A stretch of DNA of 64,000 nucleotides from Salinibacterium xinjiangense (GTDB lineage: Bacteria > Actinomycetota > Actinomycetes > Actinomycetales > Microbacteriaceae): NCBI RefSeq assembly GCF_014645015.1, contig NZ_BMLC01000004.1:230065-294064 (forward strand), in the 5' to 3' direction. Shown here piece after piece: positions 24,048-33,660 of this stretch (positions are counted from its first letter, which is position 1; each line of letters starts with the position of its first letter). Position numbers and translations under genes: made by a program. The notes under the pieces were generated by a model. The model was not told where the DNA came from. It saw only the letters and a program-made list of their open reading frames with translations, and searched no databases.

Positions 24048-24634
24048 AGCGCGCCATCGCCGTTGCCATCGTCGCTGTCTTCGCGCTCGCCGGGTGCACC
24101 CAGGCCGACGATTCCCTTGCCAGCCAGTACCAGAACGGTTCGGGCCAGGGCTACATCTCCGGCGACGGAGCGTTCACCGAGATTGCCGTGGTAGATCGCG
24201 GAGAGCCGATCGCGTTCAGCGGGCCATCGGCCGACGAGGAGACGATCTCGAGCAGTGACTTTGCTGGACAGGTGCACGTCGTGAACTTCTGGTACGCATC
24301 CTGCCCGCCCTGTCGCGCCGAGGCCCCTGACCTCGCGTCGCTCAGCACCGAGTACTCCGACGTGCCATTCCTGGGCATCAACATCTTCGACAATGTACAA
24401 ACGGCACAGGTGTTCGAGTCGAAGTATGGCATCGAGTACCCCTCGATCTTCGACGCGAAGTCCAACTCCGTCCAACTCGCGTTCGCGACTGCGGGCGCCG
24501 TCGCGCCCAACGCCGTGCCGACCACGATCGTGATCGATCGTGATGGGCGGGTTGCGGCCCGCATCAGCGGACGCATCGCCGACACGGGTATCCTCGCCGC
24601 GATGATCGATACCGTCATCGCAGAACAGCAATAG
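24044..24634 (+). CDS. resA: TlpA/ResA-like thiol-disulfide oxidoreductase lipoprotein
   Basis: Membrane-anchored thioredoxin-like protein of 196 residues. Residues 1-18 are a lipoprotein signal peptide with the lipobox FALAGC; the thioredoxin fold has the active site WYASCPPCRAEAPDL and the cis-proline AVPTTIVIDRDG. In system II cytochrome c maturation such proteins reduce apocytochrome cysteines so that haem can be attached. It receives electrons from CcdA, encoded immediately downstream. The gene name is by family and position. Confidence 0.92.
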   Translation: MKRAIAVAIVAVFALAGCTQADDSLASQYQNGSGQGYISGDGAFTEIAVVDRGEPIAFSGPSADEETISSSDFAGQVHVVNFWYASCPPCRAEAPDLASLSTEYSDVPFLGINIFDNVQTAQVFESKYGIEYPSIFDAKSNSVQLAFATAGAVAPNAVPTTIVIDRDGRVAARISGRIADTGILAAMIDTVIAEQQ

Positions 24635-24636
24635 GA

Positions 24637-25374
24637 ATGGGCCCAGGAGAGATCGTCGTCGAGGGAAACCTGCTGCTTGCTCTGCCCATCGCGCTCGCCG
24701 CGGGCCTGCTCTCGTTCCTGTCGCCGTGTGTGCTGCCGCTCGTGCCCGGCTATCTCGGCTATGTCACCGGCGTGACGGATGCCCGGGACATGCGCCGCGG
24801 TCGCACTGTGCTCGGAGCTGCGCTGTTCGTGCTCGGCTTCAGTGTCGTGTTCCTCGGTTTCATCGTGCTGTCGAGCACCGTCGGGGTCTTCTTCCTGCAG
24901 TACGGCGATCTGGTCCTCCGGATCGCGGGGGTCGTCGTCATAGCCCTCGGACTGGTTTTCATCGGCCAGGTGACGTTCCTGCAGCGGGCCGTGAAACCGA
25001 GCTGGCGTCCCAAGGCCGGGCTTGCCGGGGCGCCGCTACTGGGTGCCGTCTTCGCGATCGGCTGGACCCCGTGCGTCGGGCCGACCCTCATTGCCGTGAC
25101 CTCGCTCGCGACGTTCCAGGGCGATCCCGGTCGTGCCGCGATCATCGGGATCTTCTACTGCCTCGGCCTCGGCATCCCGTTCCTGCTCGTCGCTCTCGGC
25201 TTCGGTTGGGTCGGTGGATCGATCGGATGGGTCAAGCGCCACATGCGGCTCATCAATGTGATCGGCGGCTCGCTTCTCATCCTGATGGGACTTCTGATGG
25301 TGTCTGGTGTCTGGGGTTCGTTCCTCTCCTACTTCGGGGGGGTGCTTAATGACGGATTCGTCTCGCCCCTCTGA
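24637..25374 (+). CDS. ccdA: cytochrome c biogenesis protein CcdA
   Basis: Polytopic membrane protein of 245 residues that carries reducing equivalents from cytoplasmic thioredoxin to the outside. Six hydrophobic helices are present. Redox cysteines lie in FLSPCVLPLVPGYLGYV (helix 1) and GWTPCVGPTLIAV (helix 4), as in all CcdA proteins. The start codon is 2 bp after the resA stop, and the end overlaps the start of resB. Confidence 0.95.
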   Translation: MGPGEIVVEGNLLLALPIALAAGLLSFLSPCVLPLVPGYLGYVTGVTDARDMRRGRTVLGAALFVLGFSVVFLGFIVLSSTVGVFFLQYGDLVLRIAGVVVIALGLVFIGQVTFLQRAVKPSWRPKAGLAGAPLLGAVFAIGWTPCVGPTLIAVTSLATFQGDPGRAAIIGIFYCLGLGIPFLLVALGFGWVGGSIGWVKRHMRLINVIGGSLLILMGLLMVSGVWGSFLSYFGGVLNDGFVSPL

Positions 25375-26971
25375 TCACTTCGACTCATCGGCGGCGCGTA
25401 AGGGCGACGACAGGGTCGTTCAGCCCAAGCTCGGGCCCATCGGCTACCTGCGCTTCTTCTGGCGGCAGCTGACGAGCATGAAGACGGCGCTGTTCCTGCT
25501 GCTCCTGCTCGCGATCGCGGCGATCCCCGGGTCACTCGTGCCGCAGGTGAGCTCAGACCCGAACGGCGTCATCCAGTTCAAGGCGAATAATCCGACCCTG
25601 GCACCGATCCTCGAGACGTTCCAGGTCTTCACGACCTACTCGTCGGTCTGGTTCTCGGCCATCTACCTGCTGCTGTTTGTCTCACTCATCGGATGCGTCA
25701 TCCCGAGGACCAGGCACCACTTCGACGCACTCCGCGCACGCCCGCCGAAGACGCCTGCCAACCTGCAGCGGCTCGAAGGTTTTACGACCCGGAGTTCGCC
25801 GGCAGCTGCCGAAGCGGCGATCGCCGTGGGACAGCAACTGCTGAAACGGCAGGGCTATCGCACAGAGCTGTATACGATCAACGGCTCCCCGACCGTCAGC
25901 GCTGAGCGTGGCTACCTGCGAGAGACCGGTAACCTCGTGTTCCATTCGGCGCTTATCGGTGTGCTCATCGCGGTCGGTCTCGGCGGCGGTTTCGGGTACA
26001 CCGGGCAGCGCGTCGTCGTGGAGGGTTACGCGCTCTCGAACTCGCTGGCGAGCTACGACTCATTCAACCCCGGCCGTTTCTTCACGGATGCCGCGCTGGA
26101 GCCGTACTCGATAGGCCTGGACTCGTTCGTGCCCACGTACGACGACGACCTGACCAGCTCTTCGCTCGGCCAGGTGCTCGACTACACGGCGAACGTCACC
26201 TCGACCCTGGGCGGCGGCGAGCCCCAGAAGGCTACGATCAAGGTCAACGAGCCACTCGCGATCGCCGGAACATCGGTCTACCTGCTCGGCAATGGGTACG
26301 CGCCGGTGGTGACGGTGCGGGATTCCGACGGCAACACCGTCTTCTCCCAACCCACCGCGTTCCTTCCGCAGGACGCGAACCTGTTCAGCCTCGGGATCAT
26401 CAAGATTCCGGATGGCCTGAAGCAGCAGATCGGAATCCGGGCGCTGTTCTATCCCACCGCCGTGCTCACCAACCTCGGGACCCTGGCCTCGAGCTACCCG
26501 GATCTCGTGAACCCGGAGCTCACGATGGAGGTCTACACGGGCGACCTCGGGCTCGATAATGGCCGGGGCACGAACGCCTATGCGCTCGACACCGATTCGT
26601 TGACTCAGATCGCCGGCCGAACCGCTGATTCACCGACGATCAAACTCGGTCTCGGTGACAGCATCGACCTCCCCAACGGGCTCGGCAGCATCGAATTGAC
26701 GGCGATTCCGCGGTTCGTCTCGCTCGACGTTCACCACGATCCGGCTCAGGTATGGGTGCTGATTTTTGCGATCCTGGTGCTCGCCGGGCTAGTCACGAGT
26801 CTCTTCATTCCCCGTCGAAGGATGTGGATCACGGCGGTTACCGCCGCCGACGGCAGCGTGGGTCTCGAGTACGCAGGACTGGCGCGTGGCGACGACCCCG
26901 GACTCAACGCGGCGGTATCAGAAATTGCAGGCAAACATGTGGATCAACTCGGGCTTAAGGTGGAATCGTGA
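25349..26971 (+). CDS. resB: cytochrome c biogenesis protein ResB
   Basis: Subunit of the system II haem export and ligation complex, 540 residues. Membrane helices lie near residues 45-65, 95-115, 200-220 and 475-495, with a large extracytoplasmic domain between the last two. The N-terminus has FWRQLTSMKTALFLLLLLAIAAIPGSLVPQ, characteristic of ResB/Ccs1. A histidine in NLVFHSALIGVLIAVGLGG is a likely haem ligand. The ATG at 25349 follows a G-rich ribosome site and lies inside the end of ccdA. Confidence 0.95.
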   Translation: MTDSSRPSDHFDSSAARKGDDRVVQPKLGPIGYLRFFWRQLTSMKTALFLLLLLAIAAIPGSLVPQVSSDPNGVIQFKANNPTLAPILETFQVFTTYSSVWFSAIYLLLFVSLIGCVIPRTRHHFDALRARPPKTPANLQRLEGFTTRSSPAAAEAAIAVGQQLLKRQGYRTELYTINGSPTVSAERGYLRETGNLVFHSALIGVLIAVGLGGGFGYTGQRVVVEGYALSNSLASYDSFNPGRFFTDAALEPYSIGLDSFVPTYDDDLTSSSLGQVLDYTANVTSTLGGGEPQKATIKVNEPLAIAGTSVYLLGNGYAPVVTVRDSDGNTVFSQPTAFLPQDANLFSLGIIKIPDGLKQQIGIRALFYPTAVLTNLGTLASSYPDLVNPELTMEVYTGDLGLDNGRGTNAYALDTDSLTQIAGRTADSPTIKLGLGDSIDLPNGLGSIELTAIPRFVSLDVHHDPAQVWVLIFAILVLAGLVTSLFIPRRRMWITAVTAADGSVGLEYAGLARGDDPGLNAAVSEIAGKHVDQLGLKVES

Positions 26972-27939
26972 CTGAGAATTTCGTGCTCTACTCCAACATC
27001 GCCGTGTACTCGGCCATGGCGATCTACACGATCGCGTTCATCATGTTCACGCTCGACCTCTCACGTCGATCGGCGAATGTCGGGGCTACTGCCGAGGTGG
27101 GTGCGACGATTCGCGTCGGCCAGCTGGCCTCGGCCGGCTCGACGGACCTGCTCGAGCGAGTGGATAGCTCGGCAACAGCCCCCGCAGCGAAGGGTCCGCG
27201 GTACCTGCGTGCGGCCTTCGCGCTGACCGCGTTCGGGTGGGCGCTGCATGTCGGCGCAGTATTCTTCCGTGGATTCGCGGCTGGCCGGGTGCCGTGGGCC
27301 AACATGTTCGAGTTCACCCTCACCGCGACCGCGATTATCGTCGGCGTGTTCCTGCTGGTGCAGGTGTGGCAGGATCTGCGTTTCCTGGGATCGTTCGTCG
27401 TGGGCTTCTCGCTGATCGCGCTCGGCGTCGGCACCACCAACTTCTACGTCGACGTCGTGCCGCTGCCGCCGGCACTGCAGTCGGCCTGGCTGGTCATCCA
27501 CGTCTTCGTCGCCTCCCTCGGCACCGGATTCTTCGCGCTCGGTGCCGCACTGTCGGTCGTGCAGCTGCTGCAGGCTCGGCGCGCGGCAGGCAAGGCCGTC
27601 GGGTTGAAGTTCCTCGATACTCTGCCTGCGGCAGACAAGCTCGAGAACCTTGCGTACAGGCTCATCGTCGTCGGCTTCGTGTTCTGGACATTCACGCTCA
27701 TCGCCGGCGCCGTCTGGGCCGAGCGTGCCTGGGGTCGATACTGGGGCTGGGACACGAAGGAGGTCTGGACCTTCATCATCTGGACGATCTTCGCCGGTTA
27801 CATCCATGCCAGGGCGACTCGCGGATGGCGCGGTTCGCGCTCGGCGTGGCTCGCGATCATCGGATTCGGCGCGGTGGTGTTCAACTTCACTATCGTGAAC
27901 CTGTTCTTCAAGGGGCTGCACGCGTACAGCGGGCTTTAG
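26968..27939 (+). CDS. ccsB: c-type cytochrome biogenesis protein CcsB
   Basis: Haem handling partner of ResB (ResC/CcsA family), 323 residues with about eight membrane helices. The tryptophan-rich WWD motif is WGRYWGWDTKEVWTFIIWTIFA, and histidines for haem are in VIHVFVASLGTG and GYIHARATRGW. The GTG start overlaps the resB stop. The last codons overlap an IS481-type transposase remnant on the opposite strand; the CcsB C-terminus still looks complete (NLFFKGLHAYSGL is the normal family ending). Confidence 0.95.
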   Translation: MTENFVLYSNIAVYSAMAIYTIAFIMFTLDLSRRSANVGATAEVGATIRVGQLASAGSTDLLERVDSSATAPAAKGPRYLRAAFALTAFGWALHVGAVFFRGFAAGRVPWANMFEFTLTATAIIVGVFLLVQVWQDLRFLGSFVVGFSLIALGVGTTNFYVDVVPLPPALQSAWLVIHVFVASLGTGFFALGAALSVVQLLQARRAAGKAVGLKFLDTLPAADKLENLAYRLIVVGFVFWTFTLIAGAVWAERAWGRYWGWDTKEVWTFIIWTIFAGYIHARATRGWRGSRSAWLAIIGFGAVVFNFTIVNLFFKGLHAYSGL

Positions 27940-28148
27940 GTCTTCTTCCGGCTCTTCCGTCCGGCCGATCGCCCCGACGTCCGCCAGCCACCGCCGTTCG
28001 GACTGCGGCCGAGTTTCTTCACATCGATGCGGCCGAGTGATGGCATCCGATAACGGTTCAGCACCTTCGATACCGTCGACTTCGGCATCAGCAGGTGGTG
28101 GCCGATGCGATGTGGTCCCCACCGACGGGTGAACCGCAGGGCGAGAAT
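27936..28148 (-). pseudogene. IS481-family transposase remnant
   Basis: Translating the minus strand gives about 70 residues that match the front third of IS481-type transposases: TRRWGPHRIGHHLLMPKSTV, VSKVLNRYRMP, then directly IDVKKLGRSPNGGGWRT and GRSAGRKSRKK. In intact elements a segment of about 20-25 residues separates the two parts, so there is an internal deletion. The frame ends at ccsB and has an in-frame stop upstream near 28155. Neither catalytic domain nor clear terminal repeats remain. Confidence 0.8.
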
Positions 28149-28928
28149 ACGTCCAGATCAGCGAACCGGGGCCAGCGCAGGAAATGGTCCCGTGCTGCAG
28201 TTCCCATAGGGAGTAGGCCTTCGTCCACGCCCCCAGCCGACTCGTGAAGCTTCACAGCAGCCTCGTGCGCCAACCCGACAGTTCATCTGTGACCAGGAAA
28301 TACGATGTGCTTCAGCAAGAAGGGTCGATAGGGAGCTCGCCGACGGCGCCGACCGGGCACCGTCGACCAGCGTCGGATAAACGGAGCCGGGCGATGCGCG
28401 GCAAGCACGATGGTCGCGTACCGGGTCTGAATGATGGACGCTTCGTTCGCGAATCCGAGGTGCACGACCCTTGAGCAGAGGTTTCCGAGTGGGGTGCTAT
28501 ATCTGCCGAGATCGCCGCGATGCGACGAGAAGCGCCGTACTGGGTAACGATATCGACATCGTCAGACGCGGTAGCCGAGCGAGAGATGACATCGATGTGC
28601 TCGTCGTCAACCCAGAGCAGCCTGCTGAGGATAACTGCCCACATGGGACCGATTCCCACGTCGTTTCACTGTAACCAGGGGATCCCAGGATGTCAGGCTG
28701 GCCCACCAATTCAGCAGGGGTGATGCGCCTCGGCTCGTGTGTCTCGACTGTCGTCCGGTGTTGTCACGGTAAGCACTGACGACCGCGAAAAAGTGACCTC
28801 AGTTAAGCAGAACTCGGAAGGTAATGAAAGATCTTGACGGTTGAAGTTTCAATCCTGCATCGTTCATGAAGAGAAAGAGGCGCAATGGCGCTTATCTGCC
28901 CGGCCTCCAATGACGGAAGGATCACAAC
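28149..28928. other. intergenic stretch, probably decayed sequence and ABC operon promoter
   Basis: Nearly 800 bp without a gene I can defend. Short frames on both strands have no recognisable domains. The left part adjoins the transposase remnant and may be debris from the same event. The right 150 bp must hold the promoter of the sugar ABC operon; its ribosome site GGAAGGA is at 28916-28922. Confidence 0.45.
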
Positions 28929-30236
28929 GTGAAACTCAACAGAAGACGTTTACTTGCAATGGGGGCAGGGATCGTGGCGGTCAGCACCGTTCTTTCCGGG
29001 TGTGCTGGTTTCGGGGGCGGTGGGGGCGGTGGAGGTGAAGCAGGCTCTAAGGAGCTGACCTTCACTACGTGGGCGGGAGACAGCGAAGCCGTCGCCTTCA
29101 AAGCCTTGATCAAGCAGTTCGAGACCGAGAACGACGGCGTGACCGTCAAGTTGAATGTCGTCCCCTATGCGCAGATGTTTTCGGGAATTGACGCCAAGCT
29201 TTCGTCCGGTAACGCTCCCGACATCTTTCGAGTCGACTATGGGAACTTGGGCGTTTATTCAAGCCAGGACCAGTTGCTTGACCTCAGCCCGTATCTCGCG
29301 AACGAGGAGGATAATTTCATCCCCGCGATGTGGCAGGCCGTGTCGTATGAGAACAAGCCTTACGGCGTTCCGCATCAGACCGACGTCTCTGCACTTCTCG
29401 TGAATACCGACATGTTGACGGAAGCCGGAGTCGACGTCGCCTCGTTGCCGCAGACTCAGGCCGACGCGTGGACGTGGGATGAGTTTGCAGATGTTGCGAA
29501 GCAACTTCGGACTGCATTGCCAGCAGATAAGTATCCTTTCGTCTATAACTGGCAACTAGGAGGAGCTCCGCGATGGTTGAGCTGGCTGTTCCAGGCCAAT
29601 GGTGCCCTTCTGGAGAAGGACGGAACGACATCGGCGATCGATTCGCCCGCTGGTAAGAAGGCTCTTGACTACACGAAGAGCTTTTTTGACAACCAGTGGG
29701 TTCCTCCGACGAGTTCAACGAAATCGACCGTGTACGCGGACACCACCTTCCAGGAGGGCACTGCTGCGATGGTTTTCGCTGGTTCTTTCTTGGTGCCGGA
29801 CATGGAAACTCTCGCCAAGTTCAACTGGACTGCAATTCCGATGCCGCGTGACGAGCGCGGAGCTACAGATCTTGGTGGTAACGCGCTGGTCGCGTCGAAG
29901 GATACGAAAAATCCGGATCTTGCCGCGAAGTTCCTTGCGTTCATGGTTCAGGCCGATAGCATGTCGGCGTTTTGCGCAGCGACCAATGAACTCCCGACCC
30001 GAACAGATCTGGCAGCGGATGCGATCACGTTCAATGTGCGACCCGACGTGATGCCCGTCTTCGTTGAACAGGCCAGCACCATCGAACCCAGCGACGTCAC
30101 GCAGCTCACGTCGCCCGCCATGGCGGCGATCTCAACAGCCCTGCAGGATCAGCTCGATGCGGCATTCGTGGGTGGCCAGTCCACAGGGGATACGTTGGGC
30201 AACTTGACCCGTGCCATCGAGGAGGCCACCAAGTAA
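28929..30236 (+). CDS. extracellular sugar-binding lipoprotein of an ABC importer
   Basis: Solute-binding protein of 435 residues, family 1 (maltose-binding type). Residues 1-25 are a lipoprotein signal peptide with a twin-arginine-like NRRRLLAMG and lipobox VLSGC, followed by a glycine linker. The mature part has TFTTWAGDSEAVAFKALIKQF, GNAPDIFRVDYGN, YGVPHQTDVSALLVNTDML and GTAAMVFAGSFL, all typical. The ligand is probably a mono- or oligosaccharide, but specificity cannot be read. It is the first gene of an operon with two permeases; the ATPase is not encoded here, as is usual when a shared MsiK/UgpC-type ATPase exists elsewhere. Confidence 0.93.
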   Translation: MKLNRRRLLAMGAGIVAVSTVLSGCAGFGGGGGGGGEAGSKELTFTTWAGDSEAVAFKALIKQFETENDGVTVKLNVVPYAQMFSGIDAKLSSGNAPDIFRVDYGNLGVYSSQDQLLDLSPYLANEEDNFIPAMWQAVSYENKPYGVPHQTDVSALLVNTDMLTEAGVDVASLPQTQADAWTWDEFADVAKQLRTALPADKYPFVYNWQLGGAPRWLSWLFQANGALLEKDGTTSAIDSPAGKKALDYTKSFFDNQWVPPTSSTKSTVYADTTFQEGTAAMVFAGSFLVPDMETLAKFNWTAIPMPRDERGATDLGGNALVASKDTKNPDLAAKFLAFMVQADSMSAFCAATNELPTRTDLAADAITFNVRPDVMPVFVEQASTIEPSDVTQLTSPAMAAISTALQDQLDAAFVGGQSTGDTLGNLTRAIEEATK

Positions 30237-31177
30237 TGACGGCGCTCACCGCACGTGGGCGGGGCAGCGCTGCGCTGTCGCCCCGCCCGCGCGCGGCGCG
30301 ACGCGCCGCACGCCTCCGGGAGTCACTCGTCGGCTGGGGATTTCTGGCACCCAACCTCGCCCTCATGGCAATTTTTCTTTTTCTGCCCATCCTGTGGGCT
30401 TTGCAGTTGTCGTTTCAGGACAGTCAGGGATTCGGCTCCCCGGAATGGGTCGGTCTGAAGAATTATGCCAGGCTCATCGGCGACCCGGTCTTCTGGCAAA
30501 GCTTCGGGAACACAATCGTCTTCACCATTTTGACCGTGCCGATCACGATGGTCGGCGGCCTCGGCCTGGCCGTGCTGATGAACTCTGTGCTCCCTGCCCG
30601 TGGTGTTTTTCGCACCCTTATTGTGCTGCCGATGGTTATCTCCGGGGTCGCCTCGGGGATGATCGCGACCATCATTTTCTATCAATCCAACGGCATCATC
30701 AATAAGGTGCTTTCCGCGGTGGGCCTGAATCCGGTCGCGTGGCAGTCCGAGGGTTGGCCTGCATTGATTTCAGTTGTGATTGTGGCGATCTGGTTGCGGA
30801 TCGGCTTCAACATGATCATCTATCTGGCCGGCCTGCAAGGAATCGAGCCTGAACTGTATGAGGCGGCACGCATCGACGGCGCTGGTCGCTGGCAACAGCT
30901 TCGTTCCATCACGGTACCCCTGGTCGGTCCGAGCACGTTCTTTCTGCTCATCATGAACGTGATCGCCTCATTCCAGGTTTTCGACCTCATCTTCGTGATG
31001 ACTGGCGGCGGGCCGGGTAATTCCACCTCCGTGCTCGTGACGTACGCCTATCGCAATGGCTTCCAGATCAGGGAACAGGGCTACGGCGCCGCGATCGGTA
31101 TCGTCATCCTCGTTATCACGCTCCTTTTTACCCTTGTGCAGTGGAGAACGAGTCGCATGCGCGATCAGGTCGGATAA
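30236..31177 (+). CDS. sugar ABC transporter permease (MalF type)
   Basis: Inner-membrane subunit of 313 residues with six helices. The EAA loop that docks the ATPase is YEAARIDGAGRWQQLRSITVPL. The N-terminus is long and basic. Start and stop codons overlap with the binding protein gene (TAATG), so translation is coupled. It pairs with the permease encoded next. Confidence 0.95.
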   Translation: MTALTARGRGSAALSPRPRAARRAARLRESLVGWGFLAPNLALMAIFLFLPILWALQLSFQDSQGFGSPEWVGLKNYARLIGDPVFWQSFGNTIVFTILTVPITMVGGLGLAVLMNSVLPARGVFRTLIVLPMVISGVASGMIATIIFYQSNGIINKVLSAVGLNPVAWQSEGWPALISVVIVAIWLRIGFNMIIYLAGLQGIEPELYEAARIDGAGRWQQLRSITVPLVGPSTFFLLIMNVIASFQVFDLIFVMTGGGPGNSTSVLVTYAYRNGFQIREQGYGAAIGIVILVITLLFTLVQWRTSRMRDQVG

Positions 31178-31186
31178 GGACCCACA

Positions 31187-32125
31187 ATGACACGATCCAC
31201 AGTGACACGAACGATGACCTCAGCAAACAACTTGGCGCCGGCGCCGGCGGTGGCGACGAGCGGCGATCGCGCGCCTCGAAAGAAAAGCAGAAATAGTGCC
31301 GCGATGATCGGCGGCCGCAAGGGCATCGTCTGGAGAAGTGCCATCGCCGTCGTGGTCGCCGTCATCATGGCCTTTCCGCTGTATTGGATGGTGGTGGTGG
31401 CGTTCTCTCCACGCGGGGAGGTGTTCGAGCCCACGCTACGGTTCTGGCCGAGTGCCTGGACTACCGAAAACTTCCAGAGAGTGTTCGAGTTGTACCCGGT
31501 AGCCACCTGGTTTGGGAATTCGGTCGTTATCGGCCTTTTCGTCACCTTCTTCACCGTGATTGTCAATCTGCTCGCCGGCTACGCATTCGCACGCTTGAGA
31601 TTCCGCGGGCGAAACGTGCTCTTCCTCCTGACTCTCGCGACGATGATGATCCCCATCCAAGCGATCATGGTCGCTCAATTCCGACTGGTTTCTGGCCTGG
31701 GTATTTATGGCAGCTACTGGGGTGTAATCCTGCCAGGGGCCGCAGCTGCATTCGGGATATTCCTCGCCAGGCAGTTCTTCATCGGGATTCCGGACGAGAT
31801 AGTCGAGGCTGCGAAGATCGACGGCGCCGGGCAAATCCGCATTTTCCTGCAGGTGGTGCTGCCATTGAGTAAGCCACTGATTGCGGTGCTCATCCTGCTC
31901 ACCCTGATGGGAAGCTGGAACGACTTCGCATGGCCTCTGATTGCGTTGAGTGACAATCAGCTATTCACTCTTCCGATTGGACTTCTCTATCTCCAGAACC
32001 AGACGGCGCCCAACTACAACGCCACTATGGCGCTGGCCCTGATCTCGGTCATTCCGGTGGTCGTGCTATTCCTGTCGTTTCAGCGGTACTTCGTGCAGGG
32101 TTTTGCCCGTAGTGGTATTCGCTAA
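31187..32125 (+). CDS. sugar ABC transporter permease (MalG type)
   Basis: Second permease, 312 residues, six helices after a 45-residue cytoplasmic N-terminus. The EAA loop is VEAAKIDGAGQIRIFLQVVLPLSKP, and the C-terminus FQRYFVQGFARSGIR is the usual MalG-type ending. It is 9 bp downstream of the first permease. The operon appears to end here; a non-coding gap and then an unrelated kinase gene with its own promoter follow. Confidence 0.95.
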   Translation: MTRSTVTRTMTSANNLAPAPAVATSGDRAPRKKSRNSAAMIGGRKGIVWRSAIAVVVAVIMAFPLYWMVVVAFSPRGEVFEPTLRFWPSAWTTENFQRVFELYPVATWFGNSVVIGLFVTFFTVIVNLLAGYAFARLRFRGRNVLFLLTLATMMIPIQAIMVAQFRLVSGLGIYGSYWGVILPGAAAAFGIFLARQFFIGIPDEIVEAAKIDGAGQIRIFLQVVLPLSKPLIAVLILLTLMGSWNDFAWPLIALSDNQLFTLPIGLLYLQNQTAPNYNATMALALISVIPVVVLFLSFQRYFVQGFARSGIR

Positions 32126-32470
32126 CAATGACCCATCCCTGCACCCTGCCCTTGCGGATGCGTGGTTCGGCGAGCTGCCGACGCGGTTGTCGATGATCGA
32201 CATCCACCGACTGGCGCCTGGCCACAGAGCGGGTCCCGACATGCCCAACCAAGTTGATTCTCGCTGTAAGGGAGAGTGGTTTCCTGAGGCATCGGGGCGC
32301 CGAATCTGCGTTGCGTGCGGGAACACCCCGGGAGTGGATCTTGCAGGACAGACAAGCCGGTGAAACTTCGATGCGGCAATCTCAAGCCCTGGGGGCATCA
32401 CCCGGTCCGGACAGCGAGAATTGACATGCTCCAAGGCTCGTGGCACAGCGCAGGAGAGCATAATACGACG
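32126..32470. other. intergenic stretch, no gene recognised
   Basis: About 345 bp after the sugar permease. Several frames are open but none shows a known domain or ribosome site. It ends with the CATAAT box (32459-32464) of the next gene. Confidence 0.4.
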
Positions 32471-33493
32471 GTGAATGACCCTTTTCGAACTCCTGCGACA
32501 TTGCCCCTGGCTTTGGCAGCTACGCTACAGGCCGAGTTCGGCCTTCGCGCGGAAACGGTCGAGCTCGTCTCAGGGGGATTCGACCCCGCCGCCACCCTAT
32601 GGCGAATCGTTGACGAGGGCGGTCGGGGTTGGGCGGTGAAAGCAACTCAACGCGACTGTCGCTACGGGCTCGCTCTCGCATCCGCCGTATCCCGTGACGG
32701 CTTTACCGGTGTCGTTGCGCCTCGACTGACACGGGCTCACATGCCGTGGAGCATGACTGGGAAGTCCCTTGTTTCGGTCAGCCCATGGATTGGAGGTGAC
32801 GACGCGGTGACCACCGGTCTCAGTTCCGACCAATGGGGTGAACTGGGAAAGATTCTCAGAGTTCTACACGAACACTGCCCACCTCGATCAATCACCCCGG
32901 TCCGGCGCGGGATTAGGCGAACTGACCACGACGCCCGAACTCGACTCAGCAGGCTGGACCGTCACTTCACTTCGCTGTGGCTCCAGAAAAATTCAGATGG
33001 TTATTCCGAGGCCGATCGCCTCACGGACCTTTGGCACGAACATCGTTCTCGTTTCATGCGGCTTGACAGAACGGCCCGGGAGCTCAAGGCGTTGCGGACG
33101 CCCGCACCTCGCGTTCCCTGTCACGGTGACCCGCACCTCGGCAACGTGCTGCTCGATGAGCACGGGCATCCCTGGCTCATCGACCTCGACGAGGCGACAA
33201 CTGCGCACCGGGAGATTGACATGGTGTTGATCGAGCTCGGCGTGCTTCCGAGTCGACCGATCCACCTCGCTGATCGTCACGCTTTTTGGGGCGGCTATGG
33301 AGCGTTCGACCTCGACGAGACGCGCCTCACCCGGTTCGGATGCGTTCGTGCGCTGGAAGATGTCACCAGCGTGTTTCGCTCGTTCACGAAGAGTTTGGAC
33401 GTCGCTGACAGGGACGTGCTTCGCGCCACCCTTCACGATCTCCTCGGCCCGAGGGGTCTGATTGCGCTCGTCGAAGAGCGTCTCGGTAGCTAG
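32471..33493 (+). CDS. aminoglycoside phosphotransferase-like kinase
   Basis: APH/choline-kinase-fold protein of 340 residues. The catalytic loop is CHGDPHLGNVLLDEHG (HGDxxxxN) and the metal-binding aspartate is in LIDLDEATTAHREIDM. The N-terminal lobe has SGGFDPAATLWRI and a lysine in GWAVKAT. Family members phosphorylate antibiotics, choline, sugars or homoserine; the sequence does not tell which, and no resistance claim is made. The GTG at 32471 is 6 nt after CATAAT, so a leaderless transcript is likely. Confidence 0.85.
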   Translation: MNDPFRTPATLPLALAATLQAEFGLRAETVELVSGGFDPAATLWRIVDEGGRGWAVKATQRDCRYGLALASAVSRDGFTGVVAPRLTRAHMPWSMTGKSLVSVSPWIGGDDAVTTGLSSDQWGELGKILRVLHEHCPPRSITPVRRGIRRTDHDARTRLSRLDRHFTSLWLQKNSDGYSEADRLTDLWHEHRSRFMRLDRTARELKALRTPAPRVPCHGDPHLGNVLLDEHGHPWLIDLDEATTAHREIDMVLIELGVLPSRPIHLADRHAFWGGYGAFDLDETRLTRFGCVRALEDVTSVFRSFTKSLDVADRDVLRATLHDLLGPRGLIALVEERLGS

Positions 33494-33573
33494 CTGCGTC
33501 TCTTCTGGAGCAAGGGGTTTCGACGGCGTTCTGGAGTGGTGAGTTCGAAGTCGCTTTCTCGTTTCCGTGCTGG

Positions 33574-33660
33574 CTGGTTTTCTGTGTGCTGGCTGATGAG
33601 CAATGGGCTCGTCTGGAGTCATCGCTGCCGTCGAAGCCGGTCGGCGGACCCCCGGGCACT
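33574..33660 (+). pseudogene. IS5-family transposase N-terminal remnant
   Basis: Residues VLADEQWARLESSLPSKPVG match the start of many IS5-type transposases (family pattern L-T-D-x-Q-W-x-x-I/L-x-P-L-L-P). The match stops after about 25 residues and runs into low-complexity DNA with a CGCCGCTC-GACCCG repeat at 33685-33715. The rest of 33494-33775 holds no gene. Confidence 0.6.

Noticed and set aside
27061..28122. Long open frame (353 codons) on the minus strand across ccsB
   Set aside because: It is the antisense of a clear CcsB gene, has no domain, and is very rich in Glu, Asp and Arg as expected from the complement of GC-rich membrane protein codons. Only its short part beyond ccsB overlaps a real remnant (IS481), in a different frame.
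28312..28659. Possible LacI-type regulator relic upstream of the sugar ABC operon
   Set aside because: The minus-strand translation shows no LacI signature in any frame, so I could not support it.
32471..33493. Aminoglycoside resistance gene
   Set aside because: Only the general APH kinase motifs are visible; the family includes many non-resistance kinases and there is no resistance context.
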